64,000 bases of DNA from Actinomadura physcomitrii (GTDB lineage Bacteria > Actinomycetota > Actinomycetes > Streptosporangiales > Streptosporangiaceae), in NCBI RefSeq assembly GCF_008923205.2, contig NZ_WBMS02000001.1, positions 137,893 through 201,892 on the forward strand, written 5' to 3'. Numbering within the stretch: position 1 is the stretch's first letter; the number at the start of each line of letters is the position of its first letter. The notes beneath the pieces are model-generated. The model ran no database searches, was not told the origin of the DNA, and saw only the letters and a program-made list of their open reading frames with translations. A program made the translations under genes and the position numbers. Below, in pieces: positions 34,278-45,773 of the stretch.

Positions 34278-34804
34278 CCCGCGACCAGCCGATACCGCAG
34301 GTGACGGCCTTCCGCGAGCATCACCATGACCGACGCTTCGAACGGCGCTCCTTCCGCGTTCAAGCACGTCCGAGACAAAACGATCACAGGCGTCCCAACC
34401 GGCGATGCCAACTCGGCCGCCTCATCGCCGGTCGCGCCCCGGAACGCGATGTCCTCTCGCGCCTCATGCACCCGGTAGCCCAGGTTCGCAAGCAAGGTCA
34501 CGGCGCCACCCTTGATCTTCCCGGTATCGGCCAGAGCGGTCCCGCCCGCGACCTCCATCGGGTACCACGAGTCCGTCAGTTCGACGGGCTCTCCGTCCAG
34601 CAGCATCGCCCTGCGGCGCACCACCGCAACAGCACCCGACTCCAGGCCCAGCGCCGAAGCCACGTCCGAAGGCGGGACCTCTGCCGATACATCCCGCAAC
34701 CGCTGCGTGCCTACCCGGCCGGCCTGCGCAGCCTCCTCTGACCAGGCGTCACCTTGGCCCTCCTGTCGGGGGGACAGGTAGGGAAGCGAACTCACAACCC
34801 ACAC
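34274..34804 (-). CDS. UTRA-domain-only protein
   Basis: About 176 residues consisting of a single UTRA effector domain with no DNA-binding helix. It opens SSLPYLSPRQEGQGDAW, then VPPSDVASALGLESG, AVVRRRAMLLDGEPVELTDSWYP, KIKGGAVTLLANLG and LSRTCLNAEG. The actinomycete family of this type is naturally HTH-less. It overlaps the downstream full GntR gene by four bases. The two likely form heteromers or co-sense a ligand. Start GTG at 34804 has GAAGGG eight bases upstream; other GTG codons at 34813 and 34795 are possible. Confidence 0.78.
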   Translation of the reverse strand: MWVVSSLPYLSPRQEGQGDAWSEEAAQAGRVGTQRLRDVSAEVPPSDVASALGLESGAVAVVRRRAMLLDGEPVELTDSWYPMEVAGGTALADTGKIKGGAVTLLANLGYRVHEAREDIAFRGATGDEAAELASPVGTPVIVLSRTCLNAEGAPFEASVMVMLAEGRHLRYRLVAG

Positions 34805-34844
34805 GACACTCACCCTTCGCGTCCTAGAACTTCTCGCGATTTTC

Positions 34845-34873
34845 ATTATGGACGCGCTCGACTCTCTTAAGAG
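34845..34873 (-). promoter_or_regulatory. Candidate promoter/operator of the UTRA-GntR pair
   Basis: CTCTTAAGAG palindrome (34864-34873) lies 13 bp upstream of a leftward CATAAT (34845-34850), about 40 bp before the UTRA gene. Unusually A/T-rich for the genome; a plausible GntR operator over the -35. Confidence 0.4.
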
Positions 34874-35077
34874 CCGACTTGCCGATCATGCGCCGCAACG
34901 GTAGGTACCGCTGCGGCGCGCGCCGCACAGGGCCCGTGAACAGCCGGCAGCCCCCACGGCGGCCACGACGAGGCGTCGAGCGGACGCTCGGCCCAGCGCA
35001 AGTGGCCGCAGTCGGCCATGGACGTATTTATTCGCAGCCTCGCGACTCCAGTTCAAAAACGAGTCGGGAGGCTCTCG

Positions 35078-35644
35078 ATGCGTCACCGTCCAGCCAAGCG
35101 TCCTGCGGTCCGAGTCGTCCCCTACCGCGCCGTACCGCCACGCGCCGTCCCGTCACAGCGGACGGACGGTGCACTGGCGCTCGACCCCGTCCAGACGGGC
35201 GCGAGGCGTCGGCCCGCCGCGTCCGAGCAGAAGCCGGAGGCGCCGCCGGGCAGCGTTGTGCGGCCGCTCCGTCGAGCGGCGCCGGGGCCCCTGCGGGTGG
35301 TGCGGCCCGGTGACGGGGTGGACGCCGAGGTCCGGGCCGTCGCGGACGCGACGCTGCGGATCGTCGTCGAGGTGCTGGCCGGGACCCGTCCGCCGCACCA
35401 GCTGTCCCTGGTCGCCACGCCCGCGGTGTGCCGGGGCCTGGCGCCGCATCGCCGGGCCGTGCCGGACGGGCGGCGGATCGTCCCGCCGCGGGTGCTGTCC
35501 AGCCGCGTCCAGCGGCCGTCCCCCTCGGTCGCCGAGACGTCCGCCGTCGTCGTCGTGGGAGGACGCGTGCACGCCGTCGCGCTGCGCCTCCAGCACCTGC
35601 GCGGACGGTGGCGCTGCACCGCCGTCGAGACCACCGCGCCCTGA
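35078..35644 (+). CDS. Rv3235-family protein
   Basis: 188 residues. The N-terminal third is Arg/Pro-rich and probably disordered (RAVPPRAVPS); the C-terminal two thirds (EVRAVADATLRIVVEVLAGTRPPHQL, AVVVVGGRVHAVALRLQHLRGRWRCTAVE) matches the small protein regularly found beside secA in actinobacteria, called Rv3235 after the M. tuberculosis member. Function unknown. The ATG at 35078 has GGGAGG seven bases upstream. It is convergent with secA, separated by a strong hairpin. Confidence 0.85.
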   Translation: MRHRPAKRPAVRVVPYRAVPPRAVPSQRTDGALALDPVQTGARRRPAASEQKPEAPPGSVVRPLRRAAPGPLRVVRPGDGVDAEVRAVADATLRIVVEVLAGTRPPHQLSLVATPAVCRGLAPHRRAVPDGRRIVPPRVLSSRVQRPSPSVAETSAVVVVGGRVHAVALRLQHLRGRWRCTAVETTAP

Positions 35645-35648
35645 CATG

Positions 35649-35690
35649 CGGCGAGGCGGCCTCCCGGACGTCCGGAAGGCCGCCTCGCCG
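35649..35690. terminator. Bidirectional terminator between Rv3235-like gene and secA
   Basis: A perfect 14-bp stem (35649-35662 with 35677-35690) around a 14-base loop that itself contains the self-complementary CCGGACGTCCGG. It is between convergent stops at 35644 and 35703. Confidence 0.85.
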
Positions 35691-35702
35691 GCGCGCGGGA
35701 CC

Positions 35703-38585
<2,883 letters not shown>

Positions 38586-38766
38586 TCTCGAAGGCTCCTT
38601 GCAGATCGTGGTTCACCGCACCCGGCGGCACGCACACCACTCGTACGATGCCCATCGTAGGCGAGACCCAGAATGGTCTAGGTCACTCCGCAGCGCAATC
38701 CACGGCCGCGCCGTTTGACGGGCGGGGCCGGGGAGAAGATCTGAGGCACCATCGGAGGGAGGCTCA

Positions 38767-39105
38767 ATGTCGGAAGAGTCGCACGGGTCCCACGCCGGCC
38801 GGCCGGGTTCCTGGGTCGCCGTCACGATCATCTTCATCGGCTTCGTGGTGGGCGGTGTCGCGCTCTGCATCGGCCCCGCGTGGGTCATGTTCTGGGTCGG
38901 CGTCGGGATCATCGTCCTCGGCCTGCTGGCCAGCTGGGCGGTCCACCTGTTCTCCGACGTGGTGCTGGACGCCCCGCGGGTGATTCCCGAGATCGTCGAC
39001 TACACGCTCTTCGGCTCGCGCAGCACGAAGCGGCGCGGCGGCGACGCCGGCGAGACCCTCGACCGCCCCACCGCCACCGACCCCCAGCAGACCCCCCACG
39101 GCTGA
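38767..39105 (+). CDS. Small two-helix membrane protein (DUF6704-like)
   Basis: 112 residues. Two closely spaced transmembrane helices (about 17-38 and 40-62) follow a short HGSHAGRPGSW start; the Ser/Gly-rich start and helix pair resemble an actinobacterial family I recall as DUF6704 (function unknown). The cytoplasmic tail is hydrophilic and ends in a Thr/Pro-rich stretch. The ATG has GGGAGG seven bases upstream. It is divergent from secA (181 bp). Confidence 0.72.
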   Translation: MSEESHGSHAGRPGSWVAVTIIFIGFVVGGVALCIGPAWVMFWVGVGIIVLGLLASWAVHLFSDVVLDAPRVIPEIVDYTLFGSRSTKRRGGDAGETLDRPTATDPQQTPHG

Positions 39106-39223
39106 CCGCCCCCGCCCCCTCGCCCGAGCAACGCCCCGGCTCCACCGCCCGCACGAAACCCCGCGACGCCCAACCCCCGAACCCACAAGGCAACCCGCAC
39201 CTAAGGCCCGCCCACGGGCGCGG

Positions 39224-40417
39224 TCAGGCGGGGCCGGTTTTGAGGGCGGCGTCGACGAGGGCGCGGTCGACGCCGTCCGGGACGATCCGCTCGACGCGGA
39301 CGTCGTCGCAGCCGACCCACGCCGCCGCGCGCCACAGCGCCGTGGCGAGGGCCGCCGCGGACGCCTCGGCGCGGCCGGCGGTCCGGGTCGCCCACGGCTC
39401 GAACGACACCTGGCGGGCGACGAGGGTGCCGCCCTCGCGCGCCGGGTCGACCCGCCCGAGCAGCCGCCCGCCGGCGAGCAGCGGCATCGCGAAGTACCCG
39501 TGGACGCGCTTCGCCTTCGGGACGTACGCCTCCAGCCGGTGGTCGAACCCGAACACGCGGGACGTCCGCGCGCGGTCCCACACCAGCGAGTCGAACGGCG
39601 ACAGCAGCGCGGTGGCGTGCCGTCCGCGCGCCGGGGAGGCGAGGGCCTCCGGGTCGGCCCAGGCCTGCCGCCGCCAGCCGGCCACCTTCACCGGGACGAG
39701 CCCCGCCGCCTCGACGACCGCGGCGACCTGGTCCTGTTTGAGCCGGTAGTAGTCCGCCAGGTCGCTCCGCGTCGCCACGCCGAGCGCCCTCCCAGAACGC
39801 GCGACGAGGGCCGTCAGGCACGCCTCGTCGTCCGGGTCCTGTGCGAGCAGTTCCGCGGGGACGGCGCGTTCCGCGAGGTCGTAGACCCGCCGCCAGCCCA
39901 CCCGCTCGACGCACACGGCCTCGCCGATGTCGAGCAGCCACTCGATGCCGATCTTGTGCTCGCTCCAGTCCCACCATTCGGTGCTGGCCTTCGCGCCGCC
40001 GAGCTCCTTGGTGGTCAGCGGGCCGTCGGCGCGCAGCCGGGCCCGGATCTCGTCGCAGACCCCTTCGGGGACCTTGTGCCAGCGCCAGCCGCGCCGCAGG
40101 TAGGCGCGGCGGCGGAACGCGAACAGCGGCCAGTCCCGCATGGGCAGGATCGACGCGGCGTGCGCCCAGTACTCGAACGCCCCGAACGAGCCGTTGCCCC
40201 AGTAGGCGGTCTCGATCGCGCCGCGTCCGACCGGGCCCAGGCGCGCGTACGGCACCAGCTCGTGCGATCGGGCCAGTACCGAGATCGTGTCGAGCTGGAC
40301 GGCGCCGAGCCGTTCCAGCATGCCCGTCACGCCGCCCCTGGGCCGCGCTCCCAGGAACCCCTGGGCGCGCAGCTGGAGCCGCCGTGCCTCGTCCGCGCTG
40401 AGCTCTGCCTCGACCAC
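39224..40417 (-). CDS. YcaQ/AlkX-like DNA glycosylase (HTH_42 superfamily)
   Basis: 397-residue winged-helix protein of the HTH_42 superfamily, which includes DNA glycosylases that unhook interstrand crosslinks. The catalytic Q-hydrophobic-D/Q motif is visible as VQLDTISVLAR near residue 40, i.e. the QxD form of the YcaQ/AlkX branch rather than QxQ of AlkZ. Other conserved parts: YWGNGSFGAFEYWAHAASILP, LLSPFDSLVWDR, GYFAMPLLAGGRLLGRVDP. The GTG start at 40417 directly precedes the conserved LSADEARRL segment. It likely protects against DNA alkylation or crosslinks. Confidence 0.87.
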   Translation of the reverse strand: MVEAELSADEARRLQLRAQGFLGARPRGGVTGMLERLGAVQLDTISVLARSHELVPYARLGPVGRGAIETAYWGNGSFGAFEYWAHAASILPMRDWPLFAFRRRAYLRRGWRWHKVPEGVCDEIRARLRADGPLTTKELGGAKASTEWWDWSEHKIGIEWLLDIGEAVCVERVGWRRVYDLAERAVPAELLAQDPDDEACLTALVARSGRALGVATRSDLADYYRLKQDQVAAVVEAAGLVPVKVAGWRRQAWADPEALASPARGRHATALLSPFDSLVWDRARTSRVFGFDHRLEAYVPKAKRVHGYFAMPLLAGGRLLGRVDPAREGGTLVARQVSFEPWATRTAGRAEASAAALATALWRAAAWVGCDDVRVERIVPDGVDRALVDAALKTGPA

Positions 40418-40625
40418 GCCCGCGATGCTAGGCCACAACACCGACAAAACCACATTGCCGGTAACCCACCGCCGCGGGACGTACCGGCTCACCGCGGCGG
40501 CGCGACACGTTCCCCGCTGCCGATCGGCGAGAAACAGCCGACCTACCCGCCGTCCGCCCGGCCTCGACCAGCAGCGGAGCGCTATGCCCGCTCAGCCGGT
40601 GGCGGGCGGGCATGCGTCGGCGGGG

Positions 40626-41393
40626 TCAGGTGATCTCGAGGAGTTTCTCGCGGACGGCGTAGACGACCGCTTCCATGCGCGAGTGGAGCTGGAGCTTCTC
40701 GAGGATGTTGCGGACGTGGTTCTTCACCGTGTTCTCGGAGATGAACAGCTCCCGCGCGATCTCCCGGTTGCCGAGACCGCGGGCGACGAGCCGCAGCACC
40801 TCCATCTCGCGCTCGGTGAGGCGGGGCGCGGGGACCTGCTGGGTGCGCTCCTCGCTCCGCTTGGCGAGCGCGGCGAACTCGGTGATCAGCTTGGACGCCA
40901 TCGACGGGCTGATCAGCGACTGCCCGCCGTGCACGGCGCGGACCGCCTGCGGGACCTCGTCGATCGAGATCTCCTTGAGCAGGTAGCCGCTGGCCCCGGC
41001 CTTGATCGCTTCGAAGAGGTCCTCCTCCTCGTCGCTGATCGTCAGCATCACGATCTTGGCGCTGGGCGCGGCGGCCTTGATCGCGGTGCACGCCTCGATG
41101 CCGCTGCGGCGGGGCATCCGGATGTCCATCAGGACCACGTCGGGCAGCAGATCGCCGGCCATCTCGACCGCCTCGTGGCCGTCGCCGCCCTCGCCGATGA
41201 CCTCGATGTCGTCCTCGGCCTGCAGCACCATCTCCAGGCCGCGGCGGAACAGCGCGTGGTCGTCGACGATGAGCACGCTGATCGGGTCGGCCGCATCGCC
41301 CGGCCGCGCGGCCCGCCGTTCGGCAGGGGTGGCGGCGGCGCCGCCCTGCCGGGGCACCGTCACGGCTTCGCGAGCCTCGGGATTCTCGCTCAC
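40626..41393 (-). CDS. NarL/LuxR-family response regulator (orphan)
   Basis: 255 residues: a variable 35-residue leader, a receiver domain ([15 protein letters not shown], phospho-Asp in VVLMDIRMP, Lys in YLLKEIS) and a C-terminal LuxR helix-turn-helix ([40 protein letters not shown]). There is no sensor kinase adjacent. Its position between hpf and secA is one I recall as conserved in actinobacteria. The GTG start at 41393 is uncertain because the leader is poorly conserved; a GTG 11 codons later is an alternative. Confidence 0.92.
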   Translation of the reverse strand: MSENPEAREAVTVPRQGGAAATPAERRAARPGDAADPISVLIVDDHALFRRGLEMVLQAEDDIEVIGEGGDGHEAVEMAGDLLPDVVLMDIRMPRRSGIEACTAIKAAAPSAKIVMLTISDEEEDLFEAIKAGASGYLLKEISIDEVPQAVRAVHGGQSLISPSMASKLITEFAALAKRSEERTQQVPAPRLTEREMEVLRLVARGLGNREIARELFISENTVKNHVRNILEKLQLHSRMEAVVYAVREKLLEIT

Positions 41394-41744
41394 CTGAGTC
41401 GCGGCGTGGAGGAGACGCCGCTTCCCCCCTTCACTGTCAGTGATCTGAAACTACCGGAGGGTCGGGGCTCCAGGGTCGCCCCCGGAGTACTTCGCGGATC
41501 CGGGGTCGCCCCCGGGGCGGACGGGCGGGAGCCGCCTCGGCGCACCGCCGAGGGCGGCAACTGCCCCTCAGCCCCTACGTTACGGGGTTTTCCGCCGTTC
41601 CCAGCGTCTCGCGGGGCCGACGTCTCCTGACAAAATCCGGGAGGGCCGGCCGGCCCGGACGCGCCGCGCCGCCCGGCGGGGCGCGCGGGCCGTCCGGTGC
41701 CGTGCCGATCGCGGTGCCGCGTCCGCGTCGTCGGACGCCGCTCC
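41394..41744. other. Intergenic region, 351 bp, with a GC-rich direct repeat
   Basis: Between the hpf stop and the response-regulator start, both leftward. It contains GGGTCGCCCCCGG twice (41473-41485 and 41503-41515); the second forms a CCGGGG-TCGC-CCCCGG hairpin (41500-41515). Possibly part of an hpf terminator or response-regulator leader. No gene seen. Confidence 0.5.
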
Positions 41745-42443
41745 TCACTCCTCGACGAGCCTGATCACTCCGTAGTCCCAGCCCCTTCTGCGGTAGACGA
41801 CCGAGGGATGCCCGGTGGCCTTGTCGCGGTAGAGGAAGAAGTCGTGCCCCACGAGCTCCATTTCGAAGAGGGCCTGCTCGATGCCCATCGGCTCGGCCTT
41901 GTGGAACTTCTCGCGGACGACGACGGGCCCGTCGCCCTCCATCGGGATCGGGACGATGCTCTCGTCCGCGCGCGCCCCGGCCCGCGCGGTGGCGGTCTTG
42001 TCCGCGGCCCCCCGCGCGGCCTCCTTCTCGGCGACCGCCGCGGCGGTGCGCCCGCCGCGGGGCTCGGGTGCGGGAGCGGTCATCGGCGCCGGCTCGGGGA
42101 GCGGTTCCATCGTGGCGAGCTTGGCGCGGCCCTTGCCGCCGTGCGCCTTGCGGCGCCCGCAGTCGCGGCGCAGCCGCGACTCCAGCTTGTCGAGCGCCAG
42201 GTCGAGGGCGCCGTAGCGGTCGTCGGCGGCGGCCTCGGCCCGGATCACCGGGCCGCGGGAGCGGATCGTGAGCTCCACACGTTCGCGCTGGTCGGCGAGC
42301 CGCGGATTGCGTTCCTCAGACACCTCCACATCCACGCGGATGACCTTCTGGTCGAGCCGCTCGATCTTGGCCAGTTTGCTGTCGACGTGCCGCCGGAACC
42401 TGTCGTTGACCTCGGTGTGCCGGCCCCTCACGATGATGTCCAC
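41745..42443 (-). CDS. hpf: Long-form ribosome hibernation promoting factor
   Basis: 232 residues. The N-terminal S30AE domain (VDIIVRGRHTEVNDRFRRHVDSKLAKI, residues 1-105) binds the 30S decoding centre; a long Ala/Glu-rich linker (about 115-170) leads to the C-terminal dimerisation domain (PMGIEQALFEMELVGHDFFLYRDKATGHPSVVYRRRGWDYGVIRL) that joins two ribosomes into 100S dimers. The GTG start has AAGGGGGG seven bases upstream. It is preceded by a 5' leader of about 360 nt with strong hairpins and a good promoter, so post-transcriptional control is likely. Confidence 0.95.
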   Translation of the reverse strand: MDIIVRGRHTEVNDRFRRHVDSKLAKIERLDQKVIRVDVEVSEERNPRLADQRERVELTIRSRGPVIRAEAAADDRYGALDLALDKLESRLRRDCGRRKAHGGKGRAKLATMEPLPEPAPMTAPAPEPRGGRTAAAVAEKEAARGAADKTATARAGARADESIVPIPMEGDGPVVVREKFHKAEPMGIEQALFEMELVGHDFFLYRDKATGHPSVVYRRRGWDYGVIRLVEE

Positions 42444-42589
42444 GCGGGACCCCCCTTCTCCCGGTTGCGATTCACGCCCGGTCCGGGACCCCTGATGGCC
42501 CCGTACGGGCACCACAGCACGGTGGGTCGCACCCGCCCGGCCGACCTGGTCTTCGTCCCCACATCCGCCTGCTGAGGGGCTCGCGGCGC

Positions 42590-42800
42590 TCTCGCCACTA
42601 CTGCCCTTCTCCCGGTTCGGGGGATGTCGGATCCCCCGACGGGGCAGGACTTACCTCTAAGGCGCACCGTGATCGGTCGACGAGAAGTCGCCTTACGTGG
42701 GCCGTTTCGCCTGCGCCTGGCATCGGCTAGCCGGATCGTCTGCCGTGCTCCTGACGAGCACTGCGATCCGACGCAACCACGGACCCGGGCGGGTGCCATG
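42590..42800 (-). ncRNA. Structured hpf leader RNA, candidate raiA-type motif
   Basis: Reading leftward from about 42800, the leader contains a long-range helix CGGATCG/CGATCCG enclosing hairpin GTGCTC-gtcag-GAGCAC, then a GCGAAACGGCC/GTAAGGCGAC stretch, a helix CTGCCC/GGGCAG region enclosing the perfect hairpin TCGGGGGAT-GTCGG-ATCCCCCGA (plus-strand 42617-42639), and GGCG-AGAG-CGCC near 42587-42598. A structured RNA named raiA is known upstream of hpf/raiA genes in Firmicutes and Actinobacteria; position and complexity fit, but I cannot verify its consensus from memory. Boundaries are approximate. Confidence 0.55.
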
Positions 42801-42806
42801 TCAGGA

Positions 42807-42835
42807 ACGCTAACCCCTTACGCCACGAATGTCAG
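42807..42835 (-). promoter_or_regulatory. Promoter of the hpf leader
   Basis: CTGACA (42830-42835) and TAGCGT (42807-42812) separated by 17 bp, reading leftward: a good match to actinobacterial -35 TTGACn and -10 TAnnnT. Initiation near 42800 would give a leader of about 357 nt before hpf. Confidence 0.6.
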
Positions 42836-43138
42836 GGGGGTGAGGCGAGGAAAAACTCACTGAACGTCATCGAGAGCCGCCGCTGCGCCGTCCCCCGCCC
42901 CGTCGCGGCCGTGCGCCCGAGGCCGCGGAGGCCCCTGGTGCCGGGCGGTCCGCGCCGCCGTGCCGTGCAGGTCAGGCCTGCGTGCTCGCTGGGAGAGTTT
43001 GGGAAATCTGTACTTCTGGCTTGTCGCAATGTGACCCGGATTACCCCCTATGTCGTTGACCGGAGCACCGATCGCCGCCGCCCGGCGCGGCTACGTAAGG
43101 TAGCTACCTGCCCTGGCAGGGAGCCGCCGTGAAGAAAG

Positions 43139-43870
43139 TCACCATCCCCGGCGCAGCGGGGTCGCCGCCACGGTCGCCGCCGCCGCGACGTCCGCGCCCG
43201 CCGCCCGCAGCGCCCGCGCCGCCTCCGCCAGCGAGGCCCCCGTCGTGATCACGTCGTCGACCAGGATGACGCTCCGCCCGGCGAGCGGCGCTCGCGCGAC
43301 CGCCACCAGCGCACCGTTCAGGTTGTCCCGGCGTGCCTTCGCCCCGAGGCCCGCCTGGTCGGCGACCGGCCGGCACTGGCGCAGCCCGGCCACCGCCACC
43401 GCCGGGACGCCGCCCGCCCGCAACCGCCGCACGGCCACCGCCACGGCCTGCCTCATGGGATCGTGCCCGCGCCGCCGCGCCGCTCGCCGGCCCGACGGAA
43501 CCCACACGATCGGCACCGGTTCCGAGGCGGGGTCGTGCGGTGGAACGTGTGGGGGCTGGTCGGGTAGGGCCGCGTCCAGCGCTATGGCCAATGCTTCTCC
43601 CAGTGGGACGGCCAGGGCCGTTCTCCCGTGCTCCTTGTAGGCGGAGAAGATCTTCTGGACGGCGCCCTCGTAGGCGGCGACCGTCCAGGGAGGCGGGAGG
43701 CCCGGGGGCGCCGGACGCGCGGGACGGGCGGGCCCGTACAGCGGCGCGGCGCAGACCCCGCACAGCAGGCCGGGCTCGCCGCCGCAGCCGGCGCAGGTCT
43801 CGGGGAGCAGGAAGTCGATCAGGTCGCCGAAGAAGCTCATGGCCTCGACGATCCCGGCCGGCGCCGGCAC
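43139..43870 (-). CDS. comF: ComF-family phosphoribosyltransferase-like protein
   Basis: 243 residues. An N-terminal zinc-finger pair (ETCAGCGG, LLCGVCAAPL; about 25-43) is followed by a type I phosphoribosyltransferase fold with the PRPP loop VILVDDVITTGASL near 200. In naturally transformable bacteria ComF is needed for DNA uptake; in most actinomycetes its role is unknown. GTG start at 43870 with GAGGGA eight bases upstream; an internal ATG at codon 11 has a poorly spaced site. It lies 82 bp downstream of lpqB on the same strand. Confidence 0.92.
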   Translation of the reverse strand: MPAPAGIVEAMSFFGDLIDFLLPETCAGCGGEPGLLCGVCAAPLYGPARPARPAPPGLPPPWTVAAYEGAVQKIFSAYKEHGRTALAVPLGEALAIALDAALPDQPPHVPPHDPASEPVPIVWVPSGRRAARRRGHDPMRQAVAVAVRRLRAGGVPAVAVAGLRQCRPVADQAGLGAKARRDNLNGALVAVARAPLAGRSVILVDDVITTGASLAEAARALRAAGADVAAAATVAATPLRRGW

Positions 43871-43952
43871 TCGGAAGTCCCTCGCCGAAATGTGGATAAC
43901 CGGTCCGCGAGATCATCCACATTTCCGCGTTCGGCTGCGCGCGGTTCCCGGC

Positions 43953-45773
43953 TCAGTGCGCGTAGCTGGGGTCCCGGGCCGCGGTCGGGCAGATCCACTG
44001 GCTGTACGACGTGACGGGCGGGCGCTGGCGGCACACCTGGTCCTTGCCGGACGACCAGGTCCCGATCAGGACCGCGGAGCCTGGGGCCGCCGCGATGGTG
44101 CGGGGTTCGCCGAGGGCGCCGACGCCCATGGACGTGATGGCGCTGCCGTTGACGGGCATCAGGTACGGGAGGGTCTGGGAGTCGCGCTTGGCGCGGCCGA
44201 GGACGGCGAGGGTGTCGTAGTCGCGCCACGCCAGGTCGACGGCGGTCTGGAGCTCGGACGAGACGGGCAGGAACGACCCCACGTCCAGCGACCCGTCGGG
44301 AGCGGTGGCTATCCGGCCGATCTGGACCTCGGGCCGCCCGTCGACCCGGACGATGACGGCGGCGCGGACACCGTCGCGGGCCACGTGGAACGCCAGCACC
44401 TGGCGCCCGCCGAGGCCCCAGTGCCCGGCCTTCACAGGCGCCTTGCCCGGCCGCCGGACCCACAGCCACGACGCCTTCGGGGTGCTCTCGACCGTCCACA
44501 GGGTGCCGTCGCGGCTCCAGGAGGGCGCGGTGAAGCTCGCGCCCTGGTGGGCGTTCAGCAAGACGTGGACGGCCGGGCTGCCCGCTACGGGCCCGGCCGT
44601 GACGAGCTGGCCGCCGTCCGTGCTGAGCCCGGCCAGTTCCTGGTAGTTCGGCGATACGGCCGGGTGTGACAGGCGTCCGGCGGCGCCGGTGACGACGGGC
44701 TGGGCACGGTCGCCCTGGAGGGTGCCGATGAAGCCGGCGGTGCCGGCGACGTAGGCGGTCTGGCGGACCTGCTCGTCGGGGTCCTGGCCGTCCGGGGAGT
44801 TCCCGTCCCAGGCGTGGACGGACTGGGTGGCGTCGGAGCCGTCGGGCGTGATGGTCTCGCCCTCGATCTCCAGGCGCCAGCGTTTGATCTCCGAGAGCTG
44901 CCGCAGCGTCCAGCTGAGCTGGGCCGACATGCGCTCCACGTTGCCGTCGCGCGCCTCCTGCGTGAGGTCGACGACCGCGAGGTCCTTGTCGATGCGGACG
45001 CTGCCGCCGCGCAGCCTGGTGCCCTTGGGGAAGGCGCTCTGCACGGCCCCGTTGAGCCAGGACGTGGGGCCGGACAGGAGCGCCTGCACCAGCTGGGTGG
45101 GCAGCGTCTCGCGGTCCACCACGGGCAGGAAGATGCCGTTGGGGACGAGAGTGTGCTCGTCGGGCGCGAAGAAGTACAGGTTGACGGTGCGCATGGCGCG
45201 CTCGACGTCGTCCTTGGTGAGGAAGAGGCCGGCCTTGTCGTTGCCGGGCAGCCCGGTGATGCGCCATACGCCCTGTTGGGTCTTCGCCAGCTGGAAGTCC
45301 TCTTCAAGGCTCTTGGGGGCGGCGGTGTACTGGCCGTCGGAGTCGATGGTGCCTAGCTGGTCGCCGGTGACGTGCACGGTGGCCTGGTTCGCGGACGTCT
45401 GCTCCACGTGGGAGTCGACCGTACGGCTCGACAGGACGTCCACGTAGGGCCTGAGGCCCGGGTCCCAGGCGTTGGGGGTGCTGAGGTACTCCTTGGCGAC
45501 CTTGTGGCCGTCGTCGAAGCTCGCGGAGGCGGTGAGGAAGCCGGAGACGATCTGGGTGGGCCCCCAGTCGGGCTGGGGGCTGACGGGGATGAGGCGGACG
45601 TACGGGTCGTCCACGCGTTCGGCCTTCTCCGCGGGCTTGCCGGTGACGACCTGCCCGCCCGTGGGCACGTTGGCGCATCCGGCCACGCAGAGGACCAGGA
45701 CGACCGCGGCGGCGACGGCGGGCCGCACCCGCCGGGCCGCAACACGCCGCGCCGTATGGCGGTCGGTGGTCAA
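43953..45773 (-). CDS. lpqB: Lipoprotein LpqB, accessory of MtrAB
   Basis: 606-residue lipoprotein: signal peptide with VAGC lipobox (Cys33), a GerMN domain (about 200-300; FAPDEHTLVPNGIFLPV, LVQALLSGP) and a C-terminal beta-propeller-like region. LpqB interacts with the extracellular part of MtrB and modulates MtrA phosphorylation in mycobacteria. The TTG start overlaps the mtrB stop by four bases (TTGA), so mtrA-mtrB-lpqB form a coupled operon. The gene is full length. Confidence 0.96.
   Translation of the reverse strand: MTTDRHTARRVAARRVRPAVAAAVVLVLCVAGCANVPTGGQVVTGKPAEKAERVDDPYVRLIPVSPQPDWGPTQIVSGFLTASASFDDGHKVAKEYLSTPNAWDPGLRPYVDVLSSRTVDSHVEQTSANQATVHVTGDQLGTIDSDGQYTAAPKSLEEDFQLAKTQQGVWRITGLPGNDKAGLFLTKDDVERAMRTVNLYFFAPDEHTLVPNGIFLPVVDRETLPTQLVQALLSGPTSWLNGAVQSAFPKGTRLRGGSVRIDKDLAVVDLTQEARDGNVERMSAQLSWTLRQLSEIKRWRLEIEGETITPDGSDATQSVHAWDGNSPDGQDPDEQVRQTAYVAGTAGFIGTLQGDRAQPVVTGAAGRLSHPAVSPNYQELAGLSTDGGQLVTAGPVAGSPAVHVLLNAHQGASFTAPSWSRDGTLWTVESTPKASWLWVRRPGKAPVKAGHWGLGGRQVLAFHVARDGVRAAVIVRVDGRPEVQIGRIATAPDGSLDVGSFLPVSSELQTAVDLAWRDYDTLAVLGRAKRDSQTLPYLMPVNGSAITSMGVGALGEPRTIAAAPGSAVLIGTWSSGKDQVCRQRPPVTSYSQWICPTAARDPSYAH

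Larger units (their letters stand above)
42444..43138 (-). other. Long hpf upstream region, 695 bp
   Basis: Noncoding between comF and hpf. The 3' half (42444-42835, reading leftward) holds the promoter and structured leader described separately. The upstream half (42836-43138) shows an A/T-richer patch around 42990-43070 and nothing I can assign. Confidence 0.6.

Noticed and set aside
42980-43060. CRP-type site TGTGAC-N6-TACC near an A/T-rich patch
   Set aside because: Only one half-site matches well; the second half is too degenerate to claim.
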